From Bacteriovoracales bacterium (lineage in GTDB: Bacteria > Bdellovibrionota > Bacteriovoracia > Bacteriovoracales > Bacteriovoracaceae): a DNA stretch of 64,000 nt. The first letter of the stretch is position 1; every line of letters begins with the position of its first letter. A model generated the notes under the pieces. That model did no database searches, was not told the DNA's origin, and saw only the letters and a list, made by a program, of their open reading frames with translations. The stretch is from NCBI GenBank assembly GCA_030149295.1, contig JASBRV010000011.1, positions 1-64,000 of the forward strand, given 5' to 3'. A program made the position numbers and the translations under genes. Positions 16,548 through 24,729 of the stretch are shown here, piece after piece.

Positions 16548-16556
16548 TGATAGAGT
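16548..16556 (+). promoter_or_regulatory. Extended -10 box (TGATAGAGT) 8 nt before a start codon
   Basis: TGATAGAGT ends 8 bases before the ATG at 16565, which has no ribosome site. The same TGnTAGAGT is found 7 bases before rpoH. Confidence 0.45.
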
Positions 16557-16564
16557 GGCGCTCT

Positions 16565-17566
16565 ATGATAAAGACCACACGATACCTTGAAAGTCATCTG
16601 TTAAATTGGCTTCTTGTAACCCTGATAGGGCTTGTCCTCACAAGTTGCGGCGGGGGTAATGGTGAAGTCGGAATCACTCCAACAGCTGATGATCAGGCCC
16701 TTAGTGAAAAAGTCGTCAGTGAGTTCTCCATCGGTCCTACATGGGACGCCTTAAAAGTGAGCTCAGAATTTCTCTTTGAAAGAAATGATTTCTTAACGGC
16801 ACGCCTTGCCGCCAATACCGTTAAGGTGACGACCGTCCATCGCACGGGAACTGGGTTTTACCTTGGCAAACATCTCGGTCACCATATCATTGCCACAACC
16901 GCCCATGGTCTTGTGAATGTTCCAAGCTGTAAATTTTCAACAGTTCTCATCCAATTTCCCATGGCCAAGAAAGTCTATACTTGTAAGGAACTCATTGGGA
17001 TTTGGGCCGATGTCGATTACGCGATGCTGGCGCTTAAGGCGGAACCAGAGGAAGATGAGTTCTTCGCCACCTTAAACCCGCTAAAGCTAGCGCCCCTTTC
17101 AGGCAACCCCTTACAGGGCACTCCCCTCATGAGTATGGGCTTTGGTTCAGTTCTTAATAACGATAATCAGCTCACCCTTAAAGAGGATCGTTACTGCACC
17201 AACCTTTCTCCTCAATTTGCGAGAATGAATAATGGCGATGAAAGAATCCCAAGAAAGATTCCAAGCTTTGCCGTGGGCTGTGACCTCAGTCCAGGTGACA
17301 GTGGCAGTGCACTTGTGGATAAAAGAAATGGTCGCGTCGTCGGTATGGTCTGGTCCATCATGAAACCCAAATCACCCTTTGTGAAGTCAGCCGCTTTCTT
17401 AGAAGACATCCTCTCACAAAGCGAACCCAACGTATGGGAGGATTTCGGCTACGCTGTTCCTGTAAGTAGTATTCGCAGAAGCCTTCAAATATGGGCCAAT
17501 CGAGTCGAAGTCAGTCTTCCGATGAGAAAGCGCCGCCGTATTGTCCTTAAAATTCTTGATCAATAA
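16565..17566 (+). CDS. Trypsin-like serine protease lipoprotein
   Basis: 333 residues from the ATG at 16565. Longer in-frame starts at 16526 and 16547 would lie upstream of the predicted transcript start. The signal peptide ends in the lipobox LTSC followed by three Gly, so the protein is lipid-anchored. The catalytic triad of a chymotrypsin-fold (S1) peptidase is visible: His in TTAHGLVN, Asp in ADVDYAML, Ser in SPGDSGSALVD. A Lys/Arg-rich tail (MRKRRRIVLK) ends the protein. No ribosome site is seen; an extended -10 lies 8 bases upstream. Probable job: cleaving envelope or extracellular proteins. The substrate is unknown. Confidence 0.85.
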   Translation: MIKTTRYLESHLLNWLLVTLIGLVLTSCGGGNGEVGITPTADDQALSEKVVSEFSIGPTWDALKVSSEFLFERNDFLTARLAANTVKVTTVHRTGTGFYLGKHLGHHIIATTAHGLVNVPSCKFSTVLIQFPMAKKVYTCKELIGIWADVDYAMLALKAEPEEDEFFATLNPLKLAPLSGNPLQGTPLMSMGFGSVLNNDNQLTLKEDRYCTNLSPQFARMNNGDERIPRKIPSFAVGCDLSPGDSGSALVDKRNGRVVGMVWSIMKPKSPFVKSAAFLEDILSQSEPNVWEDFGYAVPVSSIRRSLQIWANRVEVSLPMRKRRRIVLKILDQ

Positions 17567-17567
17567 T

Positions 17568-18002
17568 TTAAGGTTTCACAAGACTTTCTTTTAGTGACTT
17601 AAGCACGAGATTTAAACTCTCCATACTCTTTTTAAGCGTCTCAACTTCCTTTTGACTTTCTTCTAATTTCTTTTCAAGCTCTTCAATTTTCTTCTCACTC
17701 GATTCACTCTTCTTGCCTTCCTTGTCCTTTGAAAGAGCACTAAGAGTCATCTTTAAACCTGAAACTTCTTTTTGAAGTTTAGAAATTTCGCCGTCTCGCT
17801 TTTTAAGCTCACTTTGGCGCTTCTTAGTAATATTAGCCTCAAACTCTCCTAGCTTCTTATCAAGACTCAAAAGATATTTTTCAATATGACCTATGCGCTG
17901 ATACTTAGAAACACTCTTTTCCCGAGTGTCTTGGTAGGTGAAGCTTTGAGCGAAGAGAGAAGAAGATAAGAACAGGGACAATGTAAGGATCAGTTTTTTC
18001 AT
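17568..18002 (-). CDS. Exported coiled-coil protein
   Basis: 144 residues starting at the ATG at 18002, which gives a clean signal peptide (MKKLILTLSLFLSSSLFAQS). After it, nearly the whole mature protein is Lys/Glu/Leu-rich heptad sequence (about 45-135), so a long periplasmic coiled coil is expected. TATAAT ends 6 bases before this ATG and no ribosome site exists, so the mRNA may be leaderless. In-frame Met codons upstream (to 18062) would hide the signal peptide and overlap the divergent hydrolase gene. Function unknown. Confidence 0.7.
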   Translation of the reverse strand: MKKLILTLSLFLSSSLFAQSFTYQDTREKSVSKYQRIGHIEKYLLSLDKKLGEFEANITKKRQSELKKRDGEISKLQKEVSGLKMTLSALSKDKEGKKSESSEKKIEELEKKLEESQKEVETLKKSMESLNLVLKSLKESLVKP

Positions 18003-18008
18003 AAATTC

Positions 18009-18014
18009 ATTATA
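18009..18014 (-). promoter_or_regulatory. Consensus -10 box (TATAAT) 6 nt before a start codon
   Basis: A perfect TATAAT on the minus strand, 6 bases before the ATG at 18002, within a 46-base divergent promoter region. No Shine-Dalgarno sequence is possible in the remaining space. Confidence 0.55.
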
Positions 18015-18032
18015 GGTCAAATTCATGTTTTT

Positions 18033-18041
18033 TGATATCCT
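18033..18041 (+). promoter_or_regulatory. Extended -10 box (TGATATCCT) 7 nt before a start codon
   Basis: TGATATCCT ends 7 bases before the ATG at 18049. The hexamer is only a partial match to TATAAT, but position and TGn extension agree with the other cases in this window. Confidence 0.35.
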
Positions 18042-18048
18042 ACGCCCT

Positions 18049-19140
18049 ATGAAAACTATCATGACTTTTTTGAGTTGCCTGTCTTTCTCTCTATTGGCGC
18101 AAACAGAACCCTTCTTTACGGAATCTGGTCAGGCCTTTTCTTTTAAGGATCAAGAGGATATTGCTTTTGATCCCCGTGGAAAATTTTCGACCAATTCAGT
18201 TCTTATTGTAAGAGATCAAACTATACTCTACGAGCGTTATGCCAATGGTTTTGACAAAGAAAAACCCCACCGCCTTTGGAGTATGACAAAGTCGTTAAGC
18301 TCTCTTCTTGTAGGAATGCGCTTAAAGGATCTCGACCTGACACCAGAGCGCCCCATCAGCGCGGACCTCCCCACGCTCTCCTCTTATTTTAAAGACCAGA
18401 TCACTGTGCGCCACCTCTTGCACATGAGCAGTGGTCTCAATTGGAATGAGTTCTATGAGCGTAATCCCTTTCAAAGTGATGTCATTGAAATGCTCTACCT
18501 TTCAAAGGATATGGGGAAATTTGTGGCCTCAAAAGAAAGTATCGCCGCCCCCGGAACTCGCTTTCATTACTCAAGTGGCGAGACGAACCTGCTGATGGAT
18601 TGGTTTAAAAAGACTTTTAAAAATGATTTTCAGGCCCATGACCTCTATCCCCAAAAGAGACTCTTTGACCCACTCGAAGTAAAAGATGCGACTTGGGAGC
18701 AAGATGCAAGTGGCACCTTCGTTGGCAGCAGCTATGCCTATATGAGCCCGCGCTCCCTGGCTAAAATTGGTCTACTTGTTCTCAACGAAGGAAAGTGGCC
18801 ATTAAAAGAGAGTGAAGAGCAAAGCCAACTCGTCGATCCCCTCTACCTTAAGGATAGCTTCAAACTCGCTCCAAGCGTGTGCCAGACCAATCTTTCCAAT
18901 CTTATGAAGGGCTCATCCTATGGCCAACACTGGTGGCTTAATAAAGCGTGTCCTGGAAAAGAGAAGCCTTTTGATAAAGTATCTGAAGATATTATCTTAG
19001 CCTATGGTCATCATGGGCAGACCCTTGTCCTCTTTCCCAAGCACAATGTTGTCGCCATACGCTTTGGTGCCGACAAGGAAGGAACCTTTAGCCGCTACAA
19101 GTGGATAACCTCAATTTCAAAGGAGCTTAATAATGACTAG
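18049..19140 (+). CDS. Class C beta-lactamase-fold serine hydrolase, exported
   Basis: 363 residues from the ATG at 18049, which gives a signal peptide (MKTIMTFLSCLSFSLLAQ). The fold markers of the beta-lactamase/DD-peptidase superfamily are present: the nucleophile motif S-M-T-K (in LWSMTKSLSSLL), the Tyr motif YSSGETN, and HHGQT standing for the third (KTG-like) box. Relatives include esterases, 6-aminohexanoate-dimer hydrolases and DD-peptidases, so the substrate is open. It is exported to the periplasm. No ribosome site is seen. An 8-base overlap links it to the following lipoprotein gene. Confidence 0.82.
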   Translation: MKTIMTFLSCLSFSLLAQTEPFFTESGQAFSFKDQEDIAFDPRGKFSTNSVLIVRDQTILYERYANGFDKEKPHRLWSMTKSLSSLLVGMRLKDLDLTPERPISADLPTLSSYFKDQITVRHLLHMSSGLNWNEFYERNPFQSDVIEMLYLSKDMGKFVASKESIAAPGTRFHYSSGETNLLMDWFKKTFKNDFQAHDLYPQKRLFDPLEVKDATWEQDASGTFVGSSYAYMSPRSLAKIGLLVLNEGKWPLKESEEQSQLVDPLYLKDSFKLAPSVCQTNLSNLMKGSSYGQHWWLNKACPGKEKPFDKVSEDIILAYGHHGQTLVLFPKHNVVAIRFGADKEGTFSRYKWITSISKELNND

Positions 19141-19411
19141 GACTCTCCTCGCCTTATTACTCCTTTCAAGCTGTCAGCCTAAAATTCTAAAAGTTGTAAG
19201 CGCCAATTTTGCCAAAGAATACTGCAGCTGCCTCTTTGTTGAAAAACAAAGCTCAACTTATTGTCGTGACTACGCCAAGCAATTTATCTCTATTGATTCC
19301 TTAGAGAGAACGGAAAATCTTATTCGGGTGCGTGCCTTTGATTTTGAAAGTGAGGCCAGTTTTATTTCTCCTCAGATGGGCTGCAAGCTTACCAGCCATC
19401 CAGAAGGATAA
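19133..19411 (+). CDS. Small lipoprotein, unknown function
   Basis: 92 residues, beginning MTRTLLALLLLSSCQP with a good lipobox (LSSC). The mature part contains four further Cys (EYCSCLF, TYCRDY, GCKL) that may form disulfides in the periplasm. The start overlaps the end of the serine hydrolase gene by 8 bases, so the two are coupled and may act together. No family recognised. Confidence 0.65.
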   Translation: MTRTLLALLLLSSCQPKILKVVSANFAKEYCSCLFVEKQSSTYCRDYAKQFISIDSLERTENLIRVRAFDFESEASFISPQMGCKLTSHPEG

Positions 19412-19625
19412 GCTTCTTCTTAAGCTCGTCACGCTGACGCTGAAGAAGTTTTTGACGATGCTTAAGTTCTTCACCGTATTTTTGTTCCTCTTCTTGATCG
19501 GCAACAATCGCAGCATCCTCAGTTGGATGGGTCACCTCAGGGTGGCATGAAGGATAATGGAGACCCCATAGGGGCTTTACATTGAGCGCCATGGCTTGAG
19601 TATGAAGCCAAACCAGATTTAACAA
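19389..19625 (-). CDS. Possible small coiled-coil protein (doubtful)
   Basis: A 78-codon frame starting with TTG 5 bases after the C25 peptidase stop, with a second possible start (ATG) 11 codons in. The C-terminal half is charged and heptad-like (EEEQKYGEELKHRQKL). It overlaps the end of the opposite-strand lipoprotein gene by 23 bases, and no convincing ribosome site is visible. It fills a space otherwise without a gene, which is the main argument in its favour. Confidence 0.35.
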   Translation of the reverse strand: MLNLVWLHTQAMALNVKPLWGLHYPSCHPEVTHPTEDAAIVADQEEEQKYGEELKHRQKLLQRQRDELKKKLILLDGW

Positions 19626-19629
19626 AAAA

Positions 19630-21225
19630 TTAAGGACTTAGCTCCCCAATACTCATGCTAGGATCGCCCAATAAATGATACCAAAGTAAATTTTCTTTAG
19701 CGGCATCAAGATCTTCATAGGTGCTTAGGAGATGGAGTTGACCCGCACTAATCGCTTGAAAGAGAGGAACATCGCTCTTAGTTCTGAGAGACTCATTAAT
19801 TCCAATCGCCATAAGGGCCGGAGGGTCCCAACTAATATCCACACTGCCCCCAAAGAACGCCACTGAACCAATAGGCCTTCCATCAGCACGGGCCGTTTGA
19901 AAAGTTTCCCCAAGACGAGCGCTATTATTAAAGCGGCCATTTTGGCAGGCGACATCAATGATAATAGGCTTCACTCCTTCAGCCCTAAGCTCTAAAACAT
20001 CTCGAGAATGGTATTCCCCCTGGGTCAAGGAGCTCCAGCTATTACCCGAGCCATGACCGATATAATTAAGCCAACGAGCACCAGTATTTAGGGCCTGGTT
20101 GATGTCATGACTATTGGAGTTGGCATCATCTTGAAAAAAAGTTTCTGTGGTAAAGAAATACTCCTCTTCAAAAGGGGCGGTCATTTGCTTCATATAATCC
20201 ACATCACTAGGGTCCCATCCCTCATTAGAGGCAATACCAATGATTTGGTGTGAGCCCTGACTATCGGCCCAAAGCCCTTGATCATATTCTTGTATTTTAT
20301 CAATTTGAGAATCAATCTCTCGATCATCTCTTCCTACCATCCGCCCATAGAAGACATCGGCGACAAGATCACCCTGACCCCCATGAGTAAAATAGGGAAA
20401 GTCACTTGGTGTTTTAAGATCAGAAATTGTCTCAACTCTAAAAGGTGGAATATCCTGTTCAAAACCAAAGAAGACGGCATACTGGTAATCAAAGTCGGCA
20501 TAGATATTTCGAAGAGAGACCCTCAGATCCTCAGCACTGCCTGCAATATCTTCATAAATGAAGCTCTTCACCTCAAAGCCAAGAGACTCCTTATAGTTTT
20601 TAAAACGCTCCATGCTCCCCTTTAAGTGGCGTGACCCCACAAGAATCATTTTCTTATTGGCCTCTTTAATTTGCGGTGCCCTTAACTCCTGACCCAAGCG
20701 ATGGGTTAAGCGAAGAGATAGATCGTGAAAGCGAAAAATACCTTTTGTTCCTTGAAGAAGAGGGCGAATAACAACCTGGCTAATGGGCATCCCTCTGTAG
20801 TCACCAAGATCTACGATTTCCACCATAGATCTTCCCCCATCCTCATAGGACTCAAGATTCAAGGGGTAACTCACCTCTTTATTAAGGTCACAGCGACACG
20901 GTAATAAAGGAGCAGGCAGCGCCTTTCCGGGAAGGAGGTCCTTATAACTAAAGTCCACATCAGCTTGCAGGTCCACCGCTTTTGCCGCCACTAGGAAACT
21001 ATAATAAGGAAGACTTGGTGCCCCCGGTGTTTGAGCATTTTTAAGGCCTTCTATATGAAAGAGCGTAAAGTCTTCTTTAAGAGGACTCACACTGAGCTTT
21101 CGTGCCTTAAGTGCGGAGAGCTCAACTTTGAGGTCCCATTGGTTAGAGTTTTGATTAAAATCTATTTGGCCATAGGTCAATTCACATAAAATGAGACCTA
21201 GCAGCATAAAAATTTTTGCAGGCAT
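19630..21225 (-). CDS. C25-family (gingipain-type) cysteine peptidase, exported
   Basis: 531 residues from the ATG at 21225, preceded by AAGGAAA; the 19 codons before it in frame would block the signal peptide (MPAKIFMLLGLILCELTYGQ). The N-terminal 190 residues look like the gingipain propeptide region. The catalytic domain carries the C25 dyad: His in LNYIGHGSGNSW and Cys in IIIDVACQNGRFN, followed by GETFQ and AFFGGSVDISW segments typical of the family. There is no C-terminal type IX secretion domain as in Bacteroidetes enzymes, so export probably ends in the periplasm or uses another route. Probable role: extracellular or prey protein digestion (inference). Confidence 0.88.
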   Translation of the reverse strand: MPAKIFMLLGLILCELTYGQIDFNQNSNQWDLKVELSALKARKLSVSPLKEDFTLFHIEGLKNAQTPGAPSLPYYSFLVAAKAVDLQADVDFSYKDLLPGKALPAPLLPCRCDLNKEVSYPLNLESYEDGGRSMVEIVDLGDYRGMPISQVVIRPLLQGTKGIFRFHDLSLRLTHRLGQELRAPQIKEANKKMILVGSRHLKGSMERFKNYKESLGFEVKSFIYEDIAGSAEDLRVSLRNIYADFDYQYAVFFGFEQDIPPFRVETISDLKTPSDFPYFTHGGQGDLVADVFYGRMVGRDDREIDSQIDKIQEYDQGLWADSQGSHQIIGIASNEGWDPSDVDYMKQMTAPFEEEYFFTTETFFQDDANSNSHDINQALNTGARWLNYIGHGSGNSWSSLTQGEYHSRDVLELRAEGVKPIIIDVACQNGRFNNSARLGETFQTARADGRPIGSVAFFGGSVDISWDPPALMAIGINESLRTKSDVPLFQAISAGQLHLLSTYEDLDAAKENLLWYHLLGDPSMSIGELSP

Positions 21226-21407
21226 AGAAATTTCCTTTTTGGGTCTATTTCTGCCTATCGGTCCTATGGACGCCCTCTCCAACGCTTCGGCCCCATTATG
21301 ACGTGCCTAGGCAATAACAACCGCTCAGGAAAATCACGCCTGACAAATCCCCTCGGAATTGATAAGACATGACCTCTAGAAATTTGAAGATCTTCGGAGC
21401 CCAACCA

Positions 21408-22304
21408 ATGCTTAAAGCACTAGCCCTCTCTTTATTACTTGTCCTCACCGCTTGCCAAAATGAAGCCCCCCTAGGAACGAAAGATAATCCTGTAAAGCTT
21501 TACTTCACCCCAAGTGTGGATGCGGACACCATCTCAAGTAACTCTAAAGAGTTCATTAACTTCCTTGAAAAAGAGACAGGCCTGATCTTTAAAACTGGTA
21601 TCCCAACCAACTATGTTGCTGTTGTTGAGGCCTTTGGGTCTCTGAGAGCCGATATCGGTGTGATGAATAGTTTTGGTTACCTGATGGCCAATGAGAAATA
21701 CGGCGCAAGTGCAAAACTTCGTGTTCTTCGCTATGGGCACGACTATTATCAAGGTCAAATTTTGGCCCACGTCGACTCGGGTATTAAAAGTGTCGAAGAC
21801 CTTGATGGCAAGAAGATGGCGTTTGTCGATCCCTCTTCAACTTCAGGTTATATGTTTCCCCTCAAAATCATGAAAGAGGCCAATGTCAGTCCAGGAAATA
21901 TGACCTTCGCCAATAAACACGACAACGTCATCATCATGATCTATCAGAAACAGGTCGATGCCGGAGCGACCTACTACTCCGCTCCTAGTGAAGATGGTTC
22001 TATTCGTGATGCCAGAAGCCGTGTTAAAACTCAATTTCCAGATGTTGAAGATAAAATTAAGATTGTCGCGATCACTGACAAAATCCCTAACGATCCCTTT
22101 GTTTTCAGAAAGGATCTTCCTAAAGACATCGTTGATAAATTCACCAAAGCTCTAAAGAAGTTCATCGCAACGGAGCAAGGGCGTGATATTTTTAAAAGAA
22201 TTTATTCAGTAGAAGGAGTCGTTGATACCTCTGATAAAGATTACGACTCCCTTAGAGAGATGGTTAAGGCCATCAACCTTGATACGGAGAAACTTGTCCG
22301 CTAG
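21408..22304 (+). CDS. phnD: PhnD-like phosphate/phosphonate-binding lipoprotein
   Basis: 298 residues from the ATG at 21408 (GGAG 9 bases upstream); an earlier ATG at 21369 is possible. The signal peptide ends in the lipobox LTAC, anchoring the protein in the membrane. The body is a PhnD-type type II periplasmic binding fold: YFTPSVDADTISSNSKEF near the start, ADIGVMNSFGYLMA, GKKMAFVDPSSTSGYMFPL (the anion-binding Ser/Thr cluster) and AGATYYSAPSEDG. It should feed the PhnC/PhnE transporter encoded 4.8 kb downstream, from which it is separated by eight mostly unrelated genes. The ligand could be phosphonate, phosphite or phosphate. Confidence 0.88.
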   Translation: MLKALALSLLLVLTACQNEAPLGTKDNPVKLYFTPSVDADTISSNSKEFINFLEKETGLIFKTGIPTNYVAVVEAFGSLRADIGVMNSFGYLMANEKYGASAKLRVLRYGHDYYQGQILAHVDSGIKSVEDLDGKKMAFVDPSSTSGYMFPLKIMKEANVSPGNMTFANKHDNVIIMIYQKQVDAGATYYSAPSEDGSIRDARSRVKTQFPDVEDKIKIVAITDKIPNDPFVFRKDLPKDIVDKFTKALKKFIATEQGRDIFKRIYSVEGVVDTSDKDYDSLREMVKAINLDTEKLVR

Positions 22305-22307
22305 AGA

Positions 22308-22670
22308 TTACTCCCTAGCGACAATCGCTCCAATATCCTTGATTCGTACCTTAGCGCGATCAAACTCGAGATGAACGACATCATTGAGAGAACGGGCCTG
22401 ACTGGGATTTTTAAATTCCACGTGGCTAAGTTCTCTCATCTTAAAGACTTTATTCTTAGAGACAACCATTTCAACTTGATCGAGATGAATCCTCTTGCCC
22501 ACTCCCGTCACTTCACCAAGATGAACTTTAAGTCCGGCCTGCCTTAATTCAGCAATCGACATATTGTGCTGCCTCAGAACTTGAAGGGCCTGCCTACCAA
22601 CTCCTGTCACTTCACCTGCAAAACTAATAAGGACAAAGAAGAATGTCATAAGAGTGAATGTCTTTTTCAT
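22308..22670 (-). CDS. Exported protein with an internal GEVTGVG repeat
   Basis: 120 residues with a signal peptide (MKKTFTLMTFFFVLISFAG). GEVTGVGRQ (about residues 19-27) and GEVTGVGKR (about 52-60) form an internal duplication, suggesting two copies of a small unit. No family recognised. Its ATG overlaps the stop of the HTH gene by 4 bases (ATGA), with GGAG upstream, so the HTH protein and this exported protein are translationally coupled. The pairing of an HTH regulator with a small secreted protein recurs in predatory bacteria (general impression, not proof). Confidence 0.65.
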   Translation of the reverse strand: MKKTFTLMTFFFVLISFAGEVTGVGRQALQVLRQHNMSIAELRQAGLKVHLGEVTGVGKRIHLDQVEMVVSKNKVFKMRELSHVEFKNPSQARSLNDVVHLEFDRAKVRIKDIGAIVARE

Positions 22671-23443
22671 TGGTAGTACTCCGGTTTCTCAGGCATAAGC
22701 TGAGTGTCACACATATTTAAAGTAAAGAAAGGAATATCCCCTTCATAAAAAGGCGACTTAAAAACATCAAGCATCTTTAAGACGGCCTCTTTTTGGATCG
22801 CTTTAATCTTCTGAATGCCCTCTTCATTTAAGCTCTCACTCATATTGTAAAAGAGGTTTCTTCCCTTACTCACTTCCCCCAATTTAAAATGGGCGGCAAG
22901 CTGAGGAAGATGGCCAAGAACGGTGTCCACATCAAGGGAGTATTCGTTGGCCACAGCAAAGTAGCGCTCCTGCCCTTTATGATTTTTAAGCTCGATGAGC
23001 TTATCACCATGCATTTGATCCAATTTCTTTAGTCCCTGAAGACCATAATTTCTTTCAATTTCTTCGCGACTAATTCCTGCACGATTAGCGCATAATTTAT
23101 AAACAAAGTAAGAGGTCGCATCTCTTAAGTAGGTACTTAACTCCGCTTGAAAAGAATGCCCCAGCGAACTTTCAACATAGGGCCCAAAAGACTCCTTTAA
23201 AAGCTCACCAAGGGGACCATCAAACTTATCAACAAGAATTGATAATCTCTTCTCGTTAGTGAGGGCACTAACAAAAGCAAGCACTGTATGGGGAGCTGGA
23301 TCTCCTTTAATTTCCTGATTCCTAATCCGTCTCAGTGTCGTAGCACCAATCCCAGATTTAAGCGCCAAAGCATTGAGGCTCATATTAGGGTGTTGATGAA
23401 AATAGCAATCAAGCATGTGCTTGAGTTGGCCTGTTAGAGTCAT
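22667..23443 (-). CDS. HTH protein resembling TIGR02147/DUF4423 regulators
   Basis: 258 residues. The N-terminus (about 1-55) contains a helix-turn-helix (SLNALALKSGIGATTLRRIR) of the Xre/lambda-repressor kind. The remainder is helical and ends with a region (about 195-235, from GRNLFYNMSESLNEEGIQKI) like the C-terminal half of the TIGR02147 family common in Fibrobacteres and Bdellovibrionota. GGAGG precedes the ATG. The protein is cytoplasmic and probably controls local genes, including the coupled secreted protein downstream. The family assignment is tentative. Confidence 0.65.
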   Translation of the reverse strand: MTLTGQLKHMLDCYFHQHPNMSLNALALKSGIGATTLRRIRNQEIKGDPAPHTVLAFVSALTNEKRLSILVDKFDGPLGELLKESFGPYVESSLGHSFQAELSTYLRDATSYFVYKLCANRAGISREEIERNYGLQGLKKLDQMHGDKLIELKNHKGQERYFAVANEYSLDVDTVLGHLPQLAAHFKLGEVSKGRNLFYNMSESLNEEGIQKIKAIQKEAVLKMLDVFKSPFYEGDIPFFTLNMCDTQLMPEKPEYYQ

Positions 23444-23584
23444 TAGATCCTCCGATGAATCTCTACTTCACTCAAACTTAGCAAAGAGTTAACATCATGG
23501 AAGATTCTCTGACATAAAAGCTTCACTTTGGGCCCAAATGTAATAATTTGAAAGTTCTTACCTACGCATTTTCATAAACTTAGA

Positions 23585-23611
23585 AAAATTGGTGTCCCAA
23601 AAGGACACCAT
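23585..23611 (-). terminator. Terminator after the DUF4360/Pro-rich gene
   Basis: Arms GGTGTCC (23591-23597) and GGACACC (23603-23609) with a 5-base loop, followed on the minus strand by ATTTTTC. It lies 7 bases past the stop of the gene ending at 23618. Confidence 0.65.
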
Positions 23612-23617
23612 CTCTCC

Positions 23618-24478
23618 TTAGTTTCTAAGATCCCAAATAGCGATCTGGCGCTTAGACTTACAGCTTCTCGTGGGGGCATGAAAGATCAGGCCACGTGGAC
23701 AATCGCTATCACCAAGAGCTGGTCGGGTTGGGCGTGTCGGTCTTGTGGGACGAGGTGGCCATGTAGGGCGTGTTGGCCTTGTGGGCGCTTGACGACAAGC
23801 TGATGAGTTCACTTTTAGCTTCATCTTCCCCACAATATCGGCGCTATCAAGGCCTATGAAAACATAGCTATCATTTCTTTGTCCCTGTGGCGTAAGATTG
23901 GCCCTCACAATATTTCTTAAATTAAAGCGATTAGCAGTATCACCACGAGTAGAACAATTTCCGGCAACCTTTATATTTCTCTTACTTGAAATAATCCAAT
24001 CATCTTCTGTAGGCCCTTGCCTCCAAATTTTTCGAGCGACAAAGTCTCTTCTCACTTCATTTCTTCTGCCAGGACCAGCAAGACCCACAAGCTGTGAGTG
24101 AAAGAAAGCCCCCGTGCCCTGATCCATAAAGGTTGACCCTCTAAAGTCAATTTGAACATCAACGCTATCAACTTTATGACCTTGGGGAATATCGGCCTCT
24201 ATAAGGACATTACAAATTTTCTGAACCACATTGCGATTAAAGCGACTGGTACGATCGTGGCCTGGAATATCGGCATCATTATCGTTATCTCCATCAAAGT
24301 TAGGAAGTTCTACAATCATCTCATTAAAGAGGACAGAAACACTCTCTCCATCAGGACTCACAACAACATCCGTACTTCCCACAGGACAACCCGTTCCTCT
24401 TGCTTCCACCCTTGAAAAACCATTTGCCGCGGCATTTAGGCTTCCCAGGATTAAAATAGCTCCTATTAATGATTTCAT
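23618..24478 (-). CDS. DUF4360 exported protein with Pro-Thr-Arg repeat linker
   Basis: 286 residues from the ATG at 24478 (GGAGAG upstream; 13 codons further up would hide the signal peptide). After the signal peptide comes a DUF4360-like domain: GTGCPVGSTDVVVSPDGESV, then IPQGHKVDSVDVQIDFRG, and C-terminal VNSSAC. It matches the divergent paralogue at 24730 in the same order. An Asp/Asn-rich insertion (FDGDNDNDADIPGHD) could bind calcium. After the domain a run of Pro-Thr-Arg triplets forms a stiff basic linker (about residues 233-254), followed by a short Cys-containing tail. Function unknown; secreted. Confidence 0.75.
   Translation of the reverse strand: MKSLIGAILILGSLNAAANGFSRVEARGTGCPVGSTDVVVSPDGESVSVLFNEMIVELPNFDGDNDNDADIPGHDRTSRFNRNVVQKICNVLIEADIPQGHKVDSVDVQIDFRGSTFMDQGTGAFFHSQLVGLAGPGRRNEVRRDFVARKIWRQGPTEDDWIISSKRNIKVAGNCSTRGDTANRFNLRNIVRANLTPQGQRNDSYVFIGLDSADIVGKMKLKVNSSACRQAPTRPTRPTWPPRPTRPTRPTRPALGDSDCPRGLIFHAPTRSCKSKRQIAIWDLRN
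23717..23791 (-). repeat. Repeat encoding Pro-Thr-Arg units
   Basis: About seven imperfect 9-base units coding Pro-Thr-Arg, with one Pro-Thr-Trp and one Pro-Pro-Arg variant. Synonymous changes between units show it is not a very recent expansion. It lies within the DUF4360 gene and is absent from the neighbouring paralogue. Confidence 0.7.
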
Positions 24479-24577
24479 ACTCTCTCCTTCTCTCTTGCTT
24501 ACAAAAGTGCAAAGCAACTCTCAGGCTTAACTTATAAGGGAGAATCTCTTTTTCCTATATAAGGGAGGCTTTTCTCC

Positions 24578-24616
24578 ACCACGTGGTCAAAACAAGTGAG
24601 ACTCATTTCCACGTGG
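24578..24616. promoter_or_regulatory. Two CCACGTGG palindromes 30 bp apart in a divergent promoter
   Basis: CCACGTGG occurs at 24579-24586 (extended to ACCACGTGGT) and again at 24609-24616. The centres are exactly 30 bp apart, close to three helical turns. They lie in the 250-base region between the two divergent DUF4360 genes, 100 bases from one start and 114 from the other. This is the layout expected for a dimeric regulator binding cooperatively and controlling both genes. Confidence 0.5.
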
Positions 24617-24729
24617 CGCAGTTAGTGAATGCATTTCTTTTTTTTGATTTTCTTTTTTAAAAGGGATTTTTAAAACAGTAGCAAGAATCCAATGTTGGAT
24701 TTACCCAATAACCAAAACATGGAGAGAGT

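Noticed and set aside
22299-22320. CGCTAG/CTAGCG inverted repeat across the convergent phnD end
   Set aside because: The 6-bp arms span both stop codons and have no T-run, so a terminator claim is weak.
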